A stretch of DNA of 48,626 bases from Rhodanobacteraceae bacterium (GTDB lineage Bacteria > Pseudomonadota > Gammaproteobacteria > Xanthomonadales > Rhodanobacteraceae): positions 1 to 48,626 of the forward strand of contig PLNP01000016.1 in NCBI GenBank assembly GCA_003142815.1, written 5' to 3'. Shown here piece after piece: positions 28,657 through 36,960 of this stretch. The stretch's first letter is position 1, and every line of letters starts with the position of its first letter. The notes below the pieces were generated by a model. That model was not told the DNA's origin. It searched no databases and was given only the letters and a program-made list of their open reading frames with translations. The position numbers were made by a program, and so were the translations under genes.

Positions 28657-28731
28657 TGGTGGGCGGTACAAGGATCGAACTTGTGACCCCTACCATGTCA
28701 AGGTAGTGCTCTACCGCTGAGCTAACCGCCC
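28657..28731 (-). tRNA. tRNA-Val (GAC anticodon)
   Basis: The 75-base cloverleaf has acceptor GGGCGGT/ACCGCCC, discriminator A and an encoded CCA. The anticodon arm is CTACC-TTGACAT-GGTAG, giving anticodon GAC. Confidence 0.97.
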
Positions 28732-29145
28732 GGCTCCCACGCTGACATTGGTGCCACGCAAGGGCCGCGCAAGATAGCATAGCGTCCAACGCACGACAAT
28801 GGCTGATTGCGAAATGGCTCATCGCGCTCACAACACAATTGCTGGTCGCAACGTCCAAAATTTCCGGCATCCGGCCCTTCGACAAGCTCAGGACCGGTCG
28901 GGCTTCGCCGCGCCGGGATTCAGTTCCTGCTGTTGCGCCCACCGCGCTCATTCGCCCCGTCCGAGCGTGCCGGACGACTGTGGACCGGTTGAAACGTGCC
29001 AGTGCGCGGGGGTTGATCACGTATTGGAGTCGACCGAACATCACGCGCGAAAAGCAGCGATCGACCCAAACGGCCCGGCCCCGCTCACGAGAGCAAGAGT
29101 GAGCGCTCCTCCCCACGCGTCACGCCAACGTCCCGGGATCGCACC
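28732..29145. other. Intergenic region between tRNA-Val and the toxin-antitoxin pair
   Basis: I see no gene. It holds one copy of the dispersed GGCCCTTCGACA...GCTCAGGA unit (28873-28893) with a flanking GCGGCGAAGC-type stem. Open frames here have unusual composition and are read-throughs of the repeat and the tRNA. Confidence 0.5.
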
Positions 29146-29174
29146 TTGCAAGGTAACGTATAGGCTACTACTAT
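29146..29174 (+). promoter_or_regulatory. Predicted promoter of the toxin-antitoxin operon
   Basis: TTGCAA (29146-29151) and TACTAT (29169-29174) are separated by exactly 17 bases. The toxin ATG starts at 29182, seven bases after the -10 box. Transcription would then start at or next to the ATG, giving a leaderless or nearly leaderless mRNA. Confidence 0.6.
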
Positions 29175-29181
29175 TGCAGGC

Positions 29182-29517
29182 ATGATCCGTCTCGAAGAAT
29201 ACCTGCGCGAAGGCGGAAGCAGTCCATACCGCAAGTGGTTTGATGGATTGAATGCGGCCGCTGCAGCCAAGGTGGCTACTGCCAAAGTGCGGGTCAGCTT
29301 GGGCAATACCTCATCGGTCAAGTGGTTTGAGGGGATCGGCGAGATCCGCATCGATTGGGGCCTTGGCTATCGCGTCTATCTGGCCAAGGATGACGACGCG
29401 CTGATCGTTCTTTTCGGCGGTGGCACCAAGGCGACGCAGAAAGCTGACATCGTGAAAGCCAAGAGACTTCATGCCGAATACAAGGCGCGCAAGCACGCCG
29501 CCGCGCGGCGACAGTAG
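29182..29517 (+). CDS. RelE/HigB-family toxin
   Basis: The 111-residue protein belongs to the addiction-module killer family (HI1419 type, RelE/ParE superfamily), which usually cleaves mRNA on the ribosome. Family features are YRKWFDGLNAAAAAKVATAK near the N-terminus, GIGEIRIDWGLGYRVYLAKD, and FGGGTKATQKADIVKAKRL. The toxin gene comes first, as in hig-type operons, and the antitoxin follows after 15 bases. No normal ribosome binding site lies upstream. The gene appears intact, unlike the two decayed modules at 35.6 and 36.6 kb. Confidence 0.9.
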   Translation: MIRLEEYLREGGSSPYRKWFDGLNAAAAAKVATAKVRVSLGNTSSVKWFEGIGEIRIDWGLGYRVYLAKDDDALIVLFGGGTKATQKADIVKAKRLHAEYKARKHAAARRQ

Positions 29518-29532
29518 AAACCCTGCAACGAG

Positions 29533-29865
29533 ATGACTTCCATGGCACTGACTCGAGATTTCAAAGAAACCGTGGTCGAGCGCGTTCAGCGCGATCCGGC
29601 ATTTGCAAAAGCCATGCTGGACGAAGCAGCGACGCTCTTCCTCAACGGCGAGCCAGACACGGCGCGCGTGATTCTTCGAGATCTCGTCAACGCGACGGTC
29701 GGCTTCGAGACACTTGCCCACGTCACCGACAAAAACAGCAAGAGCTTGCACCGGATGCTTTCGGCCACCGGCAATCCAACTATGGACAACCTGGCGGCAA
29801 TATTCAGCGCAGTGCGGAAATCGTTGAACGTCAAACTGCGGGTGCGTGCCGATCGCGCGGCATAG
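29533..29865 (+). CDS. HigA-type antitoxin (HI1420 family)
   Basis: The 110-residue protein is the expected antitoxin and DNA-binding repressor of the pair. MALTRDFKETVVERVQRDPA at the N-terminus leads into a helix-turn-helix region (VTDKNSKSLHRMLSATGNPT), then NLAAIFSAVRKSLNVKL. Two starts are possible, ATG at 29533 or 29542; the second starts the usual family alignment. It directly abuts the IS3 remnant (stop 29865, remnant from 29866), so the element ended or recombined here without breaking the gene. Confidence 0.88.
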   Translation: MTSMALTRDFKETVVERVQRDPAFAKAMLDEAATLFLNGEPDTARVILRDLVNATVGFETLAHVTDKNSKSLHRMLSATGNPTMDNLAAIFSAVRKSLNVKLRVRADRAA

Positions 29866-30069
29866 TTATGGCGCAGGATAGAAGGGTGCCCACGACGCGC
29901 CGTGACAGGCGCGCGCGCGCGCAGCATCACGCCGCGCGCGGGCCGGCTGCCGCTCGCGGTTCGATCGCCGCGCAGCATGCGTGTAGTACGTCGACGGGGC
30001 GATCGGCAGCACCTTGCAGATCGGCTCGATCCCGTAAGCATCGCTATGCTCGTCGATAAAGGTCTTCAT
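29866..30069 (-). pseudogene. Truncated IS3 transposase OrfB
   Basis: [20 protein letters not shown] followed by LPIAPSTYYTHAARR matches the N-terminus of IS3 OrfB (about 270 residues when whole). After about residue 50 the match stops and no DDE catalytic core remains. Its start overlaps the orfA end, as expected for programmed -1 frameshifting in this family. Confidence 0.85.
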
Positions 30070-30389
30070 GGCTTGAACCGGCGGTCGAGCTCCGCCTGCG
30101 CAAAATACGCCGATGCCTTGCGCAGGATCTCGTTGGCCTGACGCAGCTCGCGCACTTCTTGCTCCAGCGCCTTGATCCGTTCGCGCTCCGACGTGCTCAG
30201 CCCTTCGCCCTGACCGCTGTCACGTTCGCCCTGGCGTACCCAGCGCCGCAGCGTCTCAGCCGTGCAGCCCAGCTTACCGGCAATCGACTCGATCGCCGCC
30301 CACTGCGAAGCGTGATCGCCCTGATGTTCCCGCACCATCCGCACGCCACGCTCACGCACCTCGGGGGAATACTTCGTTGATGTCTTCAT
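30066..30389 (-). CDS. IS3 family transposase OrfA
   Basis: The 107-residue protein has an N-terminal helix-turn-helix ([37 protein letters not shown]). A leucine-zipper-like helix follows ([20 protein letters not shown]), with [18 protein letters not shown] at the end, all typical of OrfA. OrfA alone binds the ends but cannot transpose without OrfB, which is truncated here. Confidence 0.93.
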   Translation of the reverse strand: MKTSTKYSPEVRERGVRMVREHQGDHASQWAAIESIAGKLGCTAETLRRWVRQGERDSGQGEGLSTSERERIKALEQEVRELRQANEILRKASAYFAQAELDRRFKP

Positions 30390-30439
30390 GGCTCCATCCT
30401 CTCAAGAGTTGGAGCCTCCGGAAAAGCCGGGGCGGTTCA

Positions 30440-30579
30440 ACACCGCCACGCTCCTTCTCACTGGCCAAGTGCTGGTCGCGGGCGGGTACGGCGGTGGCGT
30501 CGCTCTCGCGTCTGCCGGGATATACACGCCCGGAGGGGATTTGATCTTTGCGGATGGATTTGATGCGCCCTTGCAGTGA
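30440..30579 (+). pseudogene. 3' remnant of a Kelch-repeat secreted protein with FADGF tail
   Basis: From the IS outer end the plus strand reads NTATLLLTGQVLVAGGYGGG, a Kelch-type blade motif. It ends GGDLIFADGFDAPLQ and a stop. The fragment is the last about 46 residues of a larger protein whose 5' part is missing; the open frame to the left runs into IS sequence. It preserves the same tail motif as the cytochrome at 5081. Confidence 0.75.
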
Positions 30580-30798
30580 TTTGTGGGTAGTTGGTGTGTA
30601 ATGTTGCTCGGGCTGATCAGCTTTGGTTACGCAAGGCTGAATCTTGTCGGCACCAATCGCCGCAGACAAGATTGCGTACTTCGCGACTCCGCTCAATTGT
30701 ATATCGCGATTAGAAGGTTCCGATTGAAGGTTGACAGTCCGAGCACCGCGCTTGTCGGCAGTACATCGCAGGCAAATCATGCGCCGAATACGTAACCG
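30580..30798. other. Intergenic, lower-G+C stretch without a gene
   Basis: No gene, RNA or strong hairpin is recognised. Base composition is nearer 50% G+C than the flanks, which suggests acquired DNA together with the remnants on both sides. Confidence 0.4.
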
Positions 30799-30920
30799 AT
30801 CAACCCCTGCTCGCGAAACCCGATGAATCTCGTCGCGCAGCCACGCGGCATCCTCGAACTCTAGATCCTGCGTGTGCTTGTACATCTATGCTTCGGACTG
30901 GCGGATTTTCGTGCTGATCT
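30799..30920 (-). pseudogene. Degenerate second copy of the uvrB 3' end
   Basis: On the minus strand [20 protein letters not shown] and HR copy the UvrB C-terminal [20 protein letters not shown] and HR. At DNA level about 122 bases match 31502-31624, with scattered changes and a one-base indel that breaks the last codons. Similarity stops at GTGCTGATCT on both sides. It lies in the same orientation as uvrB, about 700 bases downstream of the real end. Confidence 0.85.
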
Positions 30921-30945
30921 TCCGCACAACTCGCCGCAATGTGTA

Positions 30946-31149
30946 TCAGCCCTTGTGCTCGAGCCGTTTCACGGTAACCGTTTTGCCTGACAATCCAATT
31001 TCGACGAGGGCTTCAAGCCGAATCAACCGCTCGGTGAGAGCGACAATCTTGTCCTGCTGCGATTTGACGGTTGCCGACAAGCGTTCGACCTTGTCGTTCA
31101 TCCCGATCACGGTGGTGATCCCGTCCCACATTTTTTCGGTGATGCCCAT
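30946..31149 (-). CDS. Small coiled-coil protein of unknown function
   Basis: The 67-residue product (MGITEKMWDGITTVIGMNDK...) is mostly one amphipathic helix with heptads (VERLSATVKSQQDKIVALTE, RLIRLEALVEIG). It ends in a basic tail, KTVTVKRLEHKG. I do not recognise the family. Its ATG at 31149 overlaps the upstream stop as TGATG, so translation is coupled; a TTG at 31152 is the alternative. AGAGGA lies about 10 bases upstream. It pairs with the next gene, perhaps as the partner of a DNA-binding protein. A small toxin or a plasmid-maintenance factor is possible, but nothing in the sequence proves it. Confidence 0.65.
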   Translation of the reverse strand: MGITEKMWDGITTVIGMNDKVERLSATVKSQQDKIVALTERLIRLEALVEIGLSGKTVTVKRLEHKG

Positions 31150-31427
31150 CAAATTTTTTTCCTCTTTTCGAGCCGGGCGATTTTCCTGTTGGACGTCTCC
31201 ACGTACGCGACCGCATCATCGATCGCCGCGCTGGCGCGTGCCGTGCTCGCGACCATTCGATCAATCATGCCGTCGAGGAGTTGGTCGTCCTGAGATGGTT
31301 GAAACGACACCGCCGCGCGGCGCATGAATTCGCCCATCGACAGGCCGGCCGCTTTCGCGAGGGCGGCGATGTTGTCCTTCTCGGCGGCGCTGACGAGCAC
31401 CGGAATTCGCTGGGTTGCGGCGGCCAT
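31149..31427 (-). CDS. Ribbon-helix-helix-like small protein
   Basis: The 92-residue product has IPVLVSAAEKDNIAALAKAA followed by GLSMGEFMRRAAV. This is the beta-strand plus two-helix layout of ribbon-helix-helix DNA-binding proteins such as plasmid mobilisation (MobC-like) and antitoxin proteins. The C-terminal half is helical and basic at the end (NRKIARLEKRKKI). I prefer the ATG at 31427 with AGG eight bases upstream; ATGs at 31442 and 31472 are alternatives. GCACAT repeats just upstream of the start may be its operator. It is the first gene of a two-gene unit, about 70 bases downstream of the uvrB stop. Confidence 0.7.
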   Translation of the reverse strand: MAAATQRIPVLVSAAEKDNIAALAKAAGLSMGEFMRRAAVSFQPSQDDQLLDGMIDRMVASTARASAAIDDAVAYVETSNRKIARLEKRKKI

Positions 31428-31441
31428 GGGTTTTACCTGCA

Positions 31442-31469
31442 TGTGCATGTGCTGACCATGTCCAGTATA
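31442..31469 (-). promoter_or_regulatory. Possible promoter and operator of the two-gene module
   Basis: On the minus strand a TATACT -10-like box (31464-31469) is followed by GGACATGGTCA and a GCACATGCACATGC direct repeat next to the starts. Direct repeats over the start region suit autoregulation by a ribbon-helix-helix protein. A -35 box is weak. Confidence 0.4.
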
Positions 31470-31496
31470 CACTCGCCTGCATACGTTGCGGTCTCG

Positions 31497-33524
<2,028 letters not shown>

Positions 33525-33643
33525 CAGGAGCTTCGCACAAGCCTTTGATTATAGACCGCGCCCCGTGGCCGCTTCGGATCAGCGCCACGGTCGGCGTTCT
33601 GGCATGCACGCGGGCGAAATTCCTACAACGCGTGAGGAGGGTC

Positions 33644-33663
33644 CGCCATCGTCGGCGATGGCG
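33644..33663. promoter_or_regulatory. Hairpin upstream of the pseudopilin gene
   Basis: CGCCATCG/CGATGGCG with a TCGG loop lies 43 bases before the GspH/FimT-like start. Its function is unknown; it could be an operator or leader stem. Confidence 0.35.
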
Positions 33664-33705
33664 TCGATTCCTAACATGGCCTGGTCGTCAACCGGAGTCT
33701 TCACC

Positions 33706-34263
33706 ATGCAGCAGACCGTTTCCCGCCATCACGGATTCACCCTGATCGAACTCTTGATGACCATCGCGATCCTCGCCGTCCTGGTCACGCTCGCCGCGCC
33801 GAGCTACGGCAAGCTGATCGGCCACACGCAGGGCCAAACCGCACGCAGCGCACTGGATACGTCCCTGAACCAGGCGCGCATCACCGCGATCAGCCGCGTC
33901 GTCCATGTGGTTGCCTGCCCAAGCCAGGACCAGCAGCATTGCGACCGAACCACGCAATGGCACCATGGCTGGCTGGTTTTCGCCGATCTCGACCATGACG
34001 GCACACGCGCCGACGCCGAGCCTGTGCTCAGCGTCGTCCAGGCGCAGCCCGCGGGAGTCGCCATTCTCGGCACGGCGGGTCGTCTGCAGGTCGACTATCA
34101 GCCAGACGGCAGCGCCAGGGGCTCGAATCTCACCCTGACCATCTGCGACCGCGCCAGCGGCACCGCCGACGCGACCACGCTGGTCATCAACCAGGCCGGC
34201 CGTATCCGTCGCGGCGCGGCCAATGCGGATGCCGCCGCAGCGTGTCTGCGGGTCGCCGGCTGA
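33706..34263 (+). CDS. GspH/FimT family pseudopilin
   Basis: The 185-residue precursor has a short charged leader ending HHG, then FTLIELLMTIAILAVLVTLA, the class III (type IV pilin) signal cut by prepilin peptidase before Phe. It is a minor pseudopilin of a type IV pilus or type II secretion system. The mature globular part has a few Cys (VACPSQDQQHCDR, TICDRAS, AACLRVAG). The start at 33706 has GGAG eight bases upstream. No other pilus genes are near, so this is an orphan locus. A terminator follows. Confidence 0.92.
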   Translation: MQQTVSRHHGFTLIELLMTIAILAVLVTLAAPSYGKLIGHTQGQTARSALDTSLNQARITAISRVVHVVACPSQDQQHCDRTTQWHHGWLVFADLDHDGTRADAEPVLSVVQAQPAGVAILGTAGRLQVDYQPDGSARGSNLTLTICDRASGTADATTLVINQAGRIRRGAANADAAAACLRVAG

Positions 34264-34272
34264 CTTTCGCGC

Positions 34273-34307
34273 AAAAAAAAAGAGCCTGCATCGCTGCAAG
34301 CTCTTTT
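34273..34307. terminator. Bidirectional terminator
   Basis: An AAAAAAAAAGAGC-rich left arm pairs with GCTCTTTT, with TGCA/TGCA above it and one mismatch. It separates the plus-strand pseudopilin gene from the minus-strand tRNA-Asn. Confidence 0.75.
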
Positions 34308-34315
34308 CCCCGATG

Positions 34316-34392
34316 TGGCGCCCGAAGCAGGACTCGAACCTGCGACCCCCTGATTAACAGTCAAGTGCTCTAACCAACTGAGCTATTCGGGC
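34316..34392 (-). tRNA. tRNA-Asn (GTT anticodon)
   Basis: The 77-base cloverleaf has acceptor GCCCGAA/TTCGGGC, discriminator G and an encoded CCA. The anticodon arm is CTTGA-CTGTTAA-TCAGG, giving anticodon GTT. Confidence 0.97.
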
Positions 34393-34529
34393 GAGCCGCG
34401 TATTGTCTTTTCGCGAGGCGCGCGCGTCAAGAGCAAAGCCCGCGCCCTGCGATGCGCCCCCTTCCGCCCTCCGGGCACGTGAACTCGCGCCATCCATGGC
34501 GCTCGCCCTTCGGGCAGCTCGCGCTGCTC

Positions 34530-34551
34530 AAAACGGCAGTCCTGCCGTTTT
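34530..34551 (-). terminator. Probable terminator after ispH
   Basis: AAAACGGCAG (34530-34539) pairs with CTGCCGTTTT (34542-34551). On the minus strand the stem ends in TTTT. It lies 47 bases after the ispH stop. Confidence 0.6.
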
Positions 34552-34598
34552 GTCCCCCGCTGCGCAGGGGAAGGGAAAGCAATTGCTTGGATGGCAAG

Positions 34599-35546
34599 TT
34601 ACGCCACCACCCGCAACCGCAGTTCCTTCGGCAGCGCAAATGTCACGTTTTCCGGCTCACCATCGAGTTCACGCACGCCGGACGCGCCCGCTGCGCAGAG
34701 GTGTGCGATGACATCGCGGACCAGGCTTTCCGGGGCCGAGGCGCCGGCGGTGACGCCGATGCGGATGCGGCCTTCGAGCCATTCGGGGCGGATGTCGGCG
34801 GCGCCGTCGATGAGATATGCAGGCACGCCCTGCTTCTCGGCGAGTTCGCGCAGGCGGTTCGAGTTGGAGCTGTTCGGCGAGCCGACGACGAGGACCAAGT
34901 CGCATTGCTGGCCGAGGCGACGCACCGCGTCCTGGCGGTTCTGGGTGGCGTAGCAGATGTCGTCGTGGCGCGGGCCGACAATCGCGGGGAACCGCTTCTG
35001 CAGCGCTTCGATGACAGCGCGGGTGTCGTCGATCGACAAGGTCGTCTGCGTCGCGAACGCGATCTGTTCCGGGTTGCGCGGCGTGAGGTGCGCGACGCAT
35101 TCGGGTGTCTCGACCAGGTGGATCACTCCGGCGTTGGCTGGGTCCCACTGCCCCATCGTGCCTTCGACTTCCGGGTGGCCGGCATGGCCGATCAGCACGA
35201 CGTCGCGGCCGGCCTTGCCGTGGCGCGCGACTTCCATGTGCACCTTGGTGACCAGCGGACACGTCGCGTCGAACACACGCAAGCCGCGTTCGGCCGCCTC
35301 GCCGCGCACGGTCTGCGAAACGCCATGTGCGCTGAAGATGACCGTCGCGCCGTCCGGTACCTCGGCGAGTTCGTCGACGAACACTGCGCCCTGCGCGCGC
35401 AGCTTATCCACGACGAAGCGGTTGTGCACGACTTCGTGGCGTACATAGATCGGCGCGCCGAAGGTTTCGAGCGTGCGTTCGACGATGTCGATCGCACGGT
35501 CGACGCCGGCGCAGAATCCGCGGGGGTTGGCAAGAAGGACGTCCAT
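34599..35546 (-). CDS. ispH: 4-hydroxy-3-methylbut-2-enyl diphosphate reductase
   Basis: IspH is the last enzyme of the MEP isoprenoid pathway and makes IPP and DMAPP using a [4Fe-4S] cluster. The three cluster Cys lie in [27 protein letters not shown] and [11 protein letters not shown]. Conserved [10 protein letters not shown] is present as [14 protein letters not shown]. The 315-residue length is normal. It is downstream of lspA in the common ileS-lspA-ispH order, but 245 bases with a dead antitoxin gene separate the two. Confidence 0.98.
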   Translation of the reverse strand: MDVLLANPRGFCAGVDRAIDIVERTLETFGAPIYVRHEVVHNRFVVDKLRAQGAVFVDELAEVPDGATVIFSAHGVSQTVRGEAAERGLRVFDATCPLVTKVHMEVARHGKAGRDVVLIGHAGHPEVEGTMGQWDPANAGVIHLVETPECVAHLTPRNPEQIAFATQTTLSIDDTRAVIEALQKRFPAIVGPRHDDICYATQNRQDAVRRLGQQCDLVLVVGSPNSSNSNRLRELAEKQGVPAYLIDGAADIRPEWLEGRIRIGVTAGASAPESLVRDVIAHLCAAGASGVRELDGEPENVTFALPKELRLRVVA

Positions 35547-35584
35547 GCCGACATTCTAACCGGAGTGCACGACTGGCGACGTGG

Positions 35585-35755
35585 TCAGGCCCCAGCATCG
35601 ACCGCATGATCGCGTCCTTCCGCCTCTTCAGTCCACAACGCGTCAATTTCATCAGGTGAGAGATCGTCGAGGTTTTTCAGCAGTTATCGGGCCACCCCGG
35701 CGCGTGCAAGCGGCTCGCGTTTCATGACTTCGACAACGAGTTCGGCAAGCTTCAT
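35585..35755 (-). pseudogene. Inactivated PF09720-type antitoxin remnant
   Basis: The minus strand reads MKLAELVVEVMKREPLARAG then VAR, a TAA stop (35684-35686), and in the same frame LLKNLDDLSPDEIDALWTEE followed by AEGRDHAVDAGA and a TGA. The second part has the IDALWxEEAExR core of the putative addiction module component family. The reading frame is complete except for one nonsense codon, and the middle is shorter than in relatives. No toxin gene remains beside it. Confidence 0.65.
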
Positions 35756-35791
35756 TTGTCGCACCTCACGGCCTCAACGACGGCAACCGAA

Positions 35792-36295
35792 TTATTGCAC
35801 ATCGGCTCGCGCACGGCCGCCGAAACCAAACAGGATCAGCAACACCGCGCCGACGCAGATCGCCGAGTCGGCGATGTTGAACGCCGGGTAGTTCCACTGC
35901 TCGTGGTAGTGCACGTGGATGAAGTCGATGACGTGGCCGAGGCGCAGGCGGTCGATCAGGTTGCCGAGCGCACCACCGATGATCAGCGCGAGCGGTGCTG
36001 CGTTGCGCCAGTCCGCGCGCGGTGTGCGCCGCAGCCAGAACGCGAGCACCAGGCTCACGCCGATCGCGAGCGCTGCGAACAGCCAGCGCTGCCAGCCACC
36101 CTCGCCGGCAAGGAAACTGAATGCGGCGCCGGGGTTGAATGCGAGCGTCCAGTTGAGGAAGCCGGGGATGACAGCGACTGAACTCAGCGGTTCCAGTTCG
36201 GCAAGCACGATGTACTTGGTCAGCTGGTCGAGCGCGACCACAAGCAACGACAGCAGCAGCCAGGAAAGCGCGTTGGGTTTGCCGGTTATCGACAC
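35792..36295 (-). CDS. lspA: Lipoprotein signal peptidase
   Basis: LspA is an inner-membrane aspartyl protease that removes the signal peptide of lipidated prolipoproteins. The 167-residue protein has four membrane helices. The catalytic Asp residues lie in LIIGGALGNLIDRLRLG and NYPAFNIADSAICVG, and NPGAAFSFLA is also conserved. Its start follows a 650-base gap from ileS that carries repeats and a decayed toxin-antitoxin pair. Confidence 0.97.
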   Translation of the reverse strand: MSITGKPNALSWLLLSLLVVALDQLTKYIVLAELEPLSSVAVIPGFLNWTLAFNPGAAFSFLAGEGGWQRWLFAALAIGVSLVLAFWLRRTPRADWRNAAPLALIIGGALGNLIDRLRLGHVIDFIHVHYHEQWNYPAFNIADSAICVGAVLLILFGFGGRARADVQ

Positions 36296-36355
36296 TCTTG
36301 ACCTTTTTCGCTCGTAATTCCGGTTTGCGCCGGATAACGTTTGGACGTGCCTTGC

Positions 36356-36480
36356 GCCGTGCCGGTCGTGGCTGCGCCGCTCCTACAAAAACAATGTGTT
36401 GCAGGAGTGCGATGTGTTGTAGGAGCGCTGCAAGCGCGACCAGCCCGCACCCATGGAATCCGCCGCCAGATCAGAATCAT
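36356..36480. repeat. Dispersed palindromic repeat, copy 1
   Basis: GGCTGCGCCGCTCCTACA and, inverted, TGTAGGAGCGCTGCAAGCGCGACC form a large imperfect palindrome. A GAATCCGCCGCCAGATCAG extension follows. A second copy with the same extension is at 36850-36960. This is a Xanthomonadales-type GTAGGAGCG repeat. It cuts into the toxin remnant. Confidence 0.75.
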
Positions 36481-36558
36481 CGCCCCGCGCTCCGCGTTGT
36501 GGGCGAAGACGGTTTCGCGAAATTCCTGCCGAGCGGGCAACAAGAAGCGAACCTTCAA
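36481..36558 (-). pseudogene. Truncated ParE-like toxin gene
   Basis: From a TTG at 36558 the minus strand reads MKVRFLLPARQEFRETVFAH then NAERGA, the N-terminus of ParE/RelE-type toxins. It then enters the palindromic repeat. The start overlaps the antitoxin's ancestral stop (TTGA), the usual arrangement of such pairs. Only about 26 of about 95 residues remain. Confidence 0.65.
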
Positions 36559-36776
36559 ACCTTCTTCCCCAATTCGGAGACCACGTGCCGCGCATCCACC
36601 TAATCGAGATCAACTGCACGGTACGCGATACGCCTTTCCGCTTCACGCAACCATAGGACATCGATGGCCGCGTCGGTCTTGTGCGGACTTTCGAACAATT
36701 CGTCGACCAAGCCGGCGCGCTCGACAGCCGGCAATTGAACCGCTTGTCGCAGTCTGGATTTTGCGGGTGCGTTCAT
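36555..36776 (-). pseudogene. PF09720-type antitoxin with premature stop
   Basis: The frame opens MNAPAKSRLRQAVQLPAVER and continues AGLVDELFES... to WLREAERRIAYRAVDLD, a clear addiction-module component (RelB/ParD-like partner) sequence. A TAG at 36600-36602 stops it at 58 residues. In the same frame VDARHVVSELGKKV follows up to a TGA at 36555-36557, which overlaps the toxin start. So a single nonsense change cut the antitoxin, probably after the toxin was lost. Confidence 0.72.
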
Positions 36777-36849
36777 CGAATAGCCCGGCATTGCGTCCGC
36801 GACAATTATACGCGAGCCGTCAGAACCACAAACATGCGTTGGACGGGTT

Positions 36850-36960
36850 CTGCAAGCTGTCGCGGCTGCGCCGCTCCTACATAAGCATGCGTTGTAGGAA
36901 CGCTGCAGGCGCGACCCACCCGCATCCCGAGAATCTGCTGCGAGGTCAGAACCACTGTCG
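36850..36960. repeat. Dispersed palindromic repeat, copy 2, overlapping the ileS end
   Basis: GTCGCGGCTGCGCCGCTCCTACA and an inverted TTGTAGGAACGCTGCAGGCGCGAC are followed by GAATCTGCTGCGAGGTCAG, matching copy 1. The right end overlaps the last ileS codons (stop at 36946-36948). Confidence 0.7.

Larger units (their letters stand above)
29866..30439 (-). mobile_element. IS3-family insertion sequence remnant
   Basis: A complete orfA and only the first about 50 codons of orfB remain. The upstream outer end probably lies at 30439, because on the minus strand TGAACCGCCCCGGC begins there, resembling IS3-family terminal repeats. The other end is missing: orfB similarity breaks near 29915 and the sequence becomes CGCG-rich. 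The element is therefore immobile by itself. Confidence 0.8.

Noticed and set aside
28643-29116. 157-codon minus-strand frame after tRNA-Val
   Set aside because: It reads through tRNA-Val and a dispersed repeat (the LSLSKG-type peptide is a repeat by-product); no homologous domain is visible.
30388-30579. 64-residue plus-strand ORF taken as an intact small protein
   Set aside because: Its first codons are IS3 end sequence; only the part from 30440 has Kelch and FADGF similarity, so it is a truncated gene tail.
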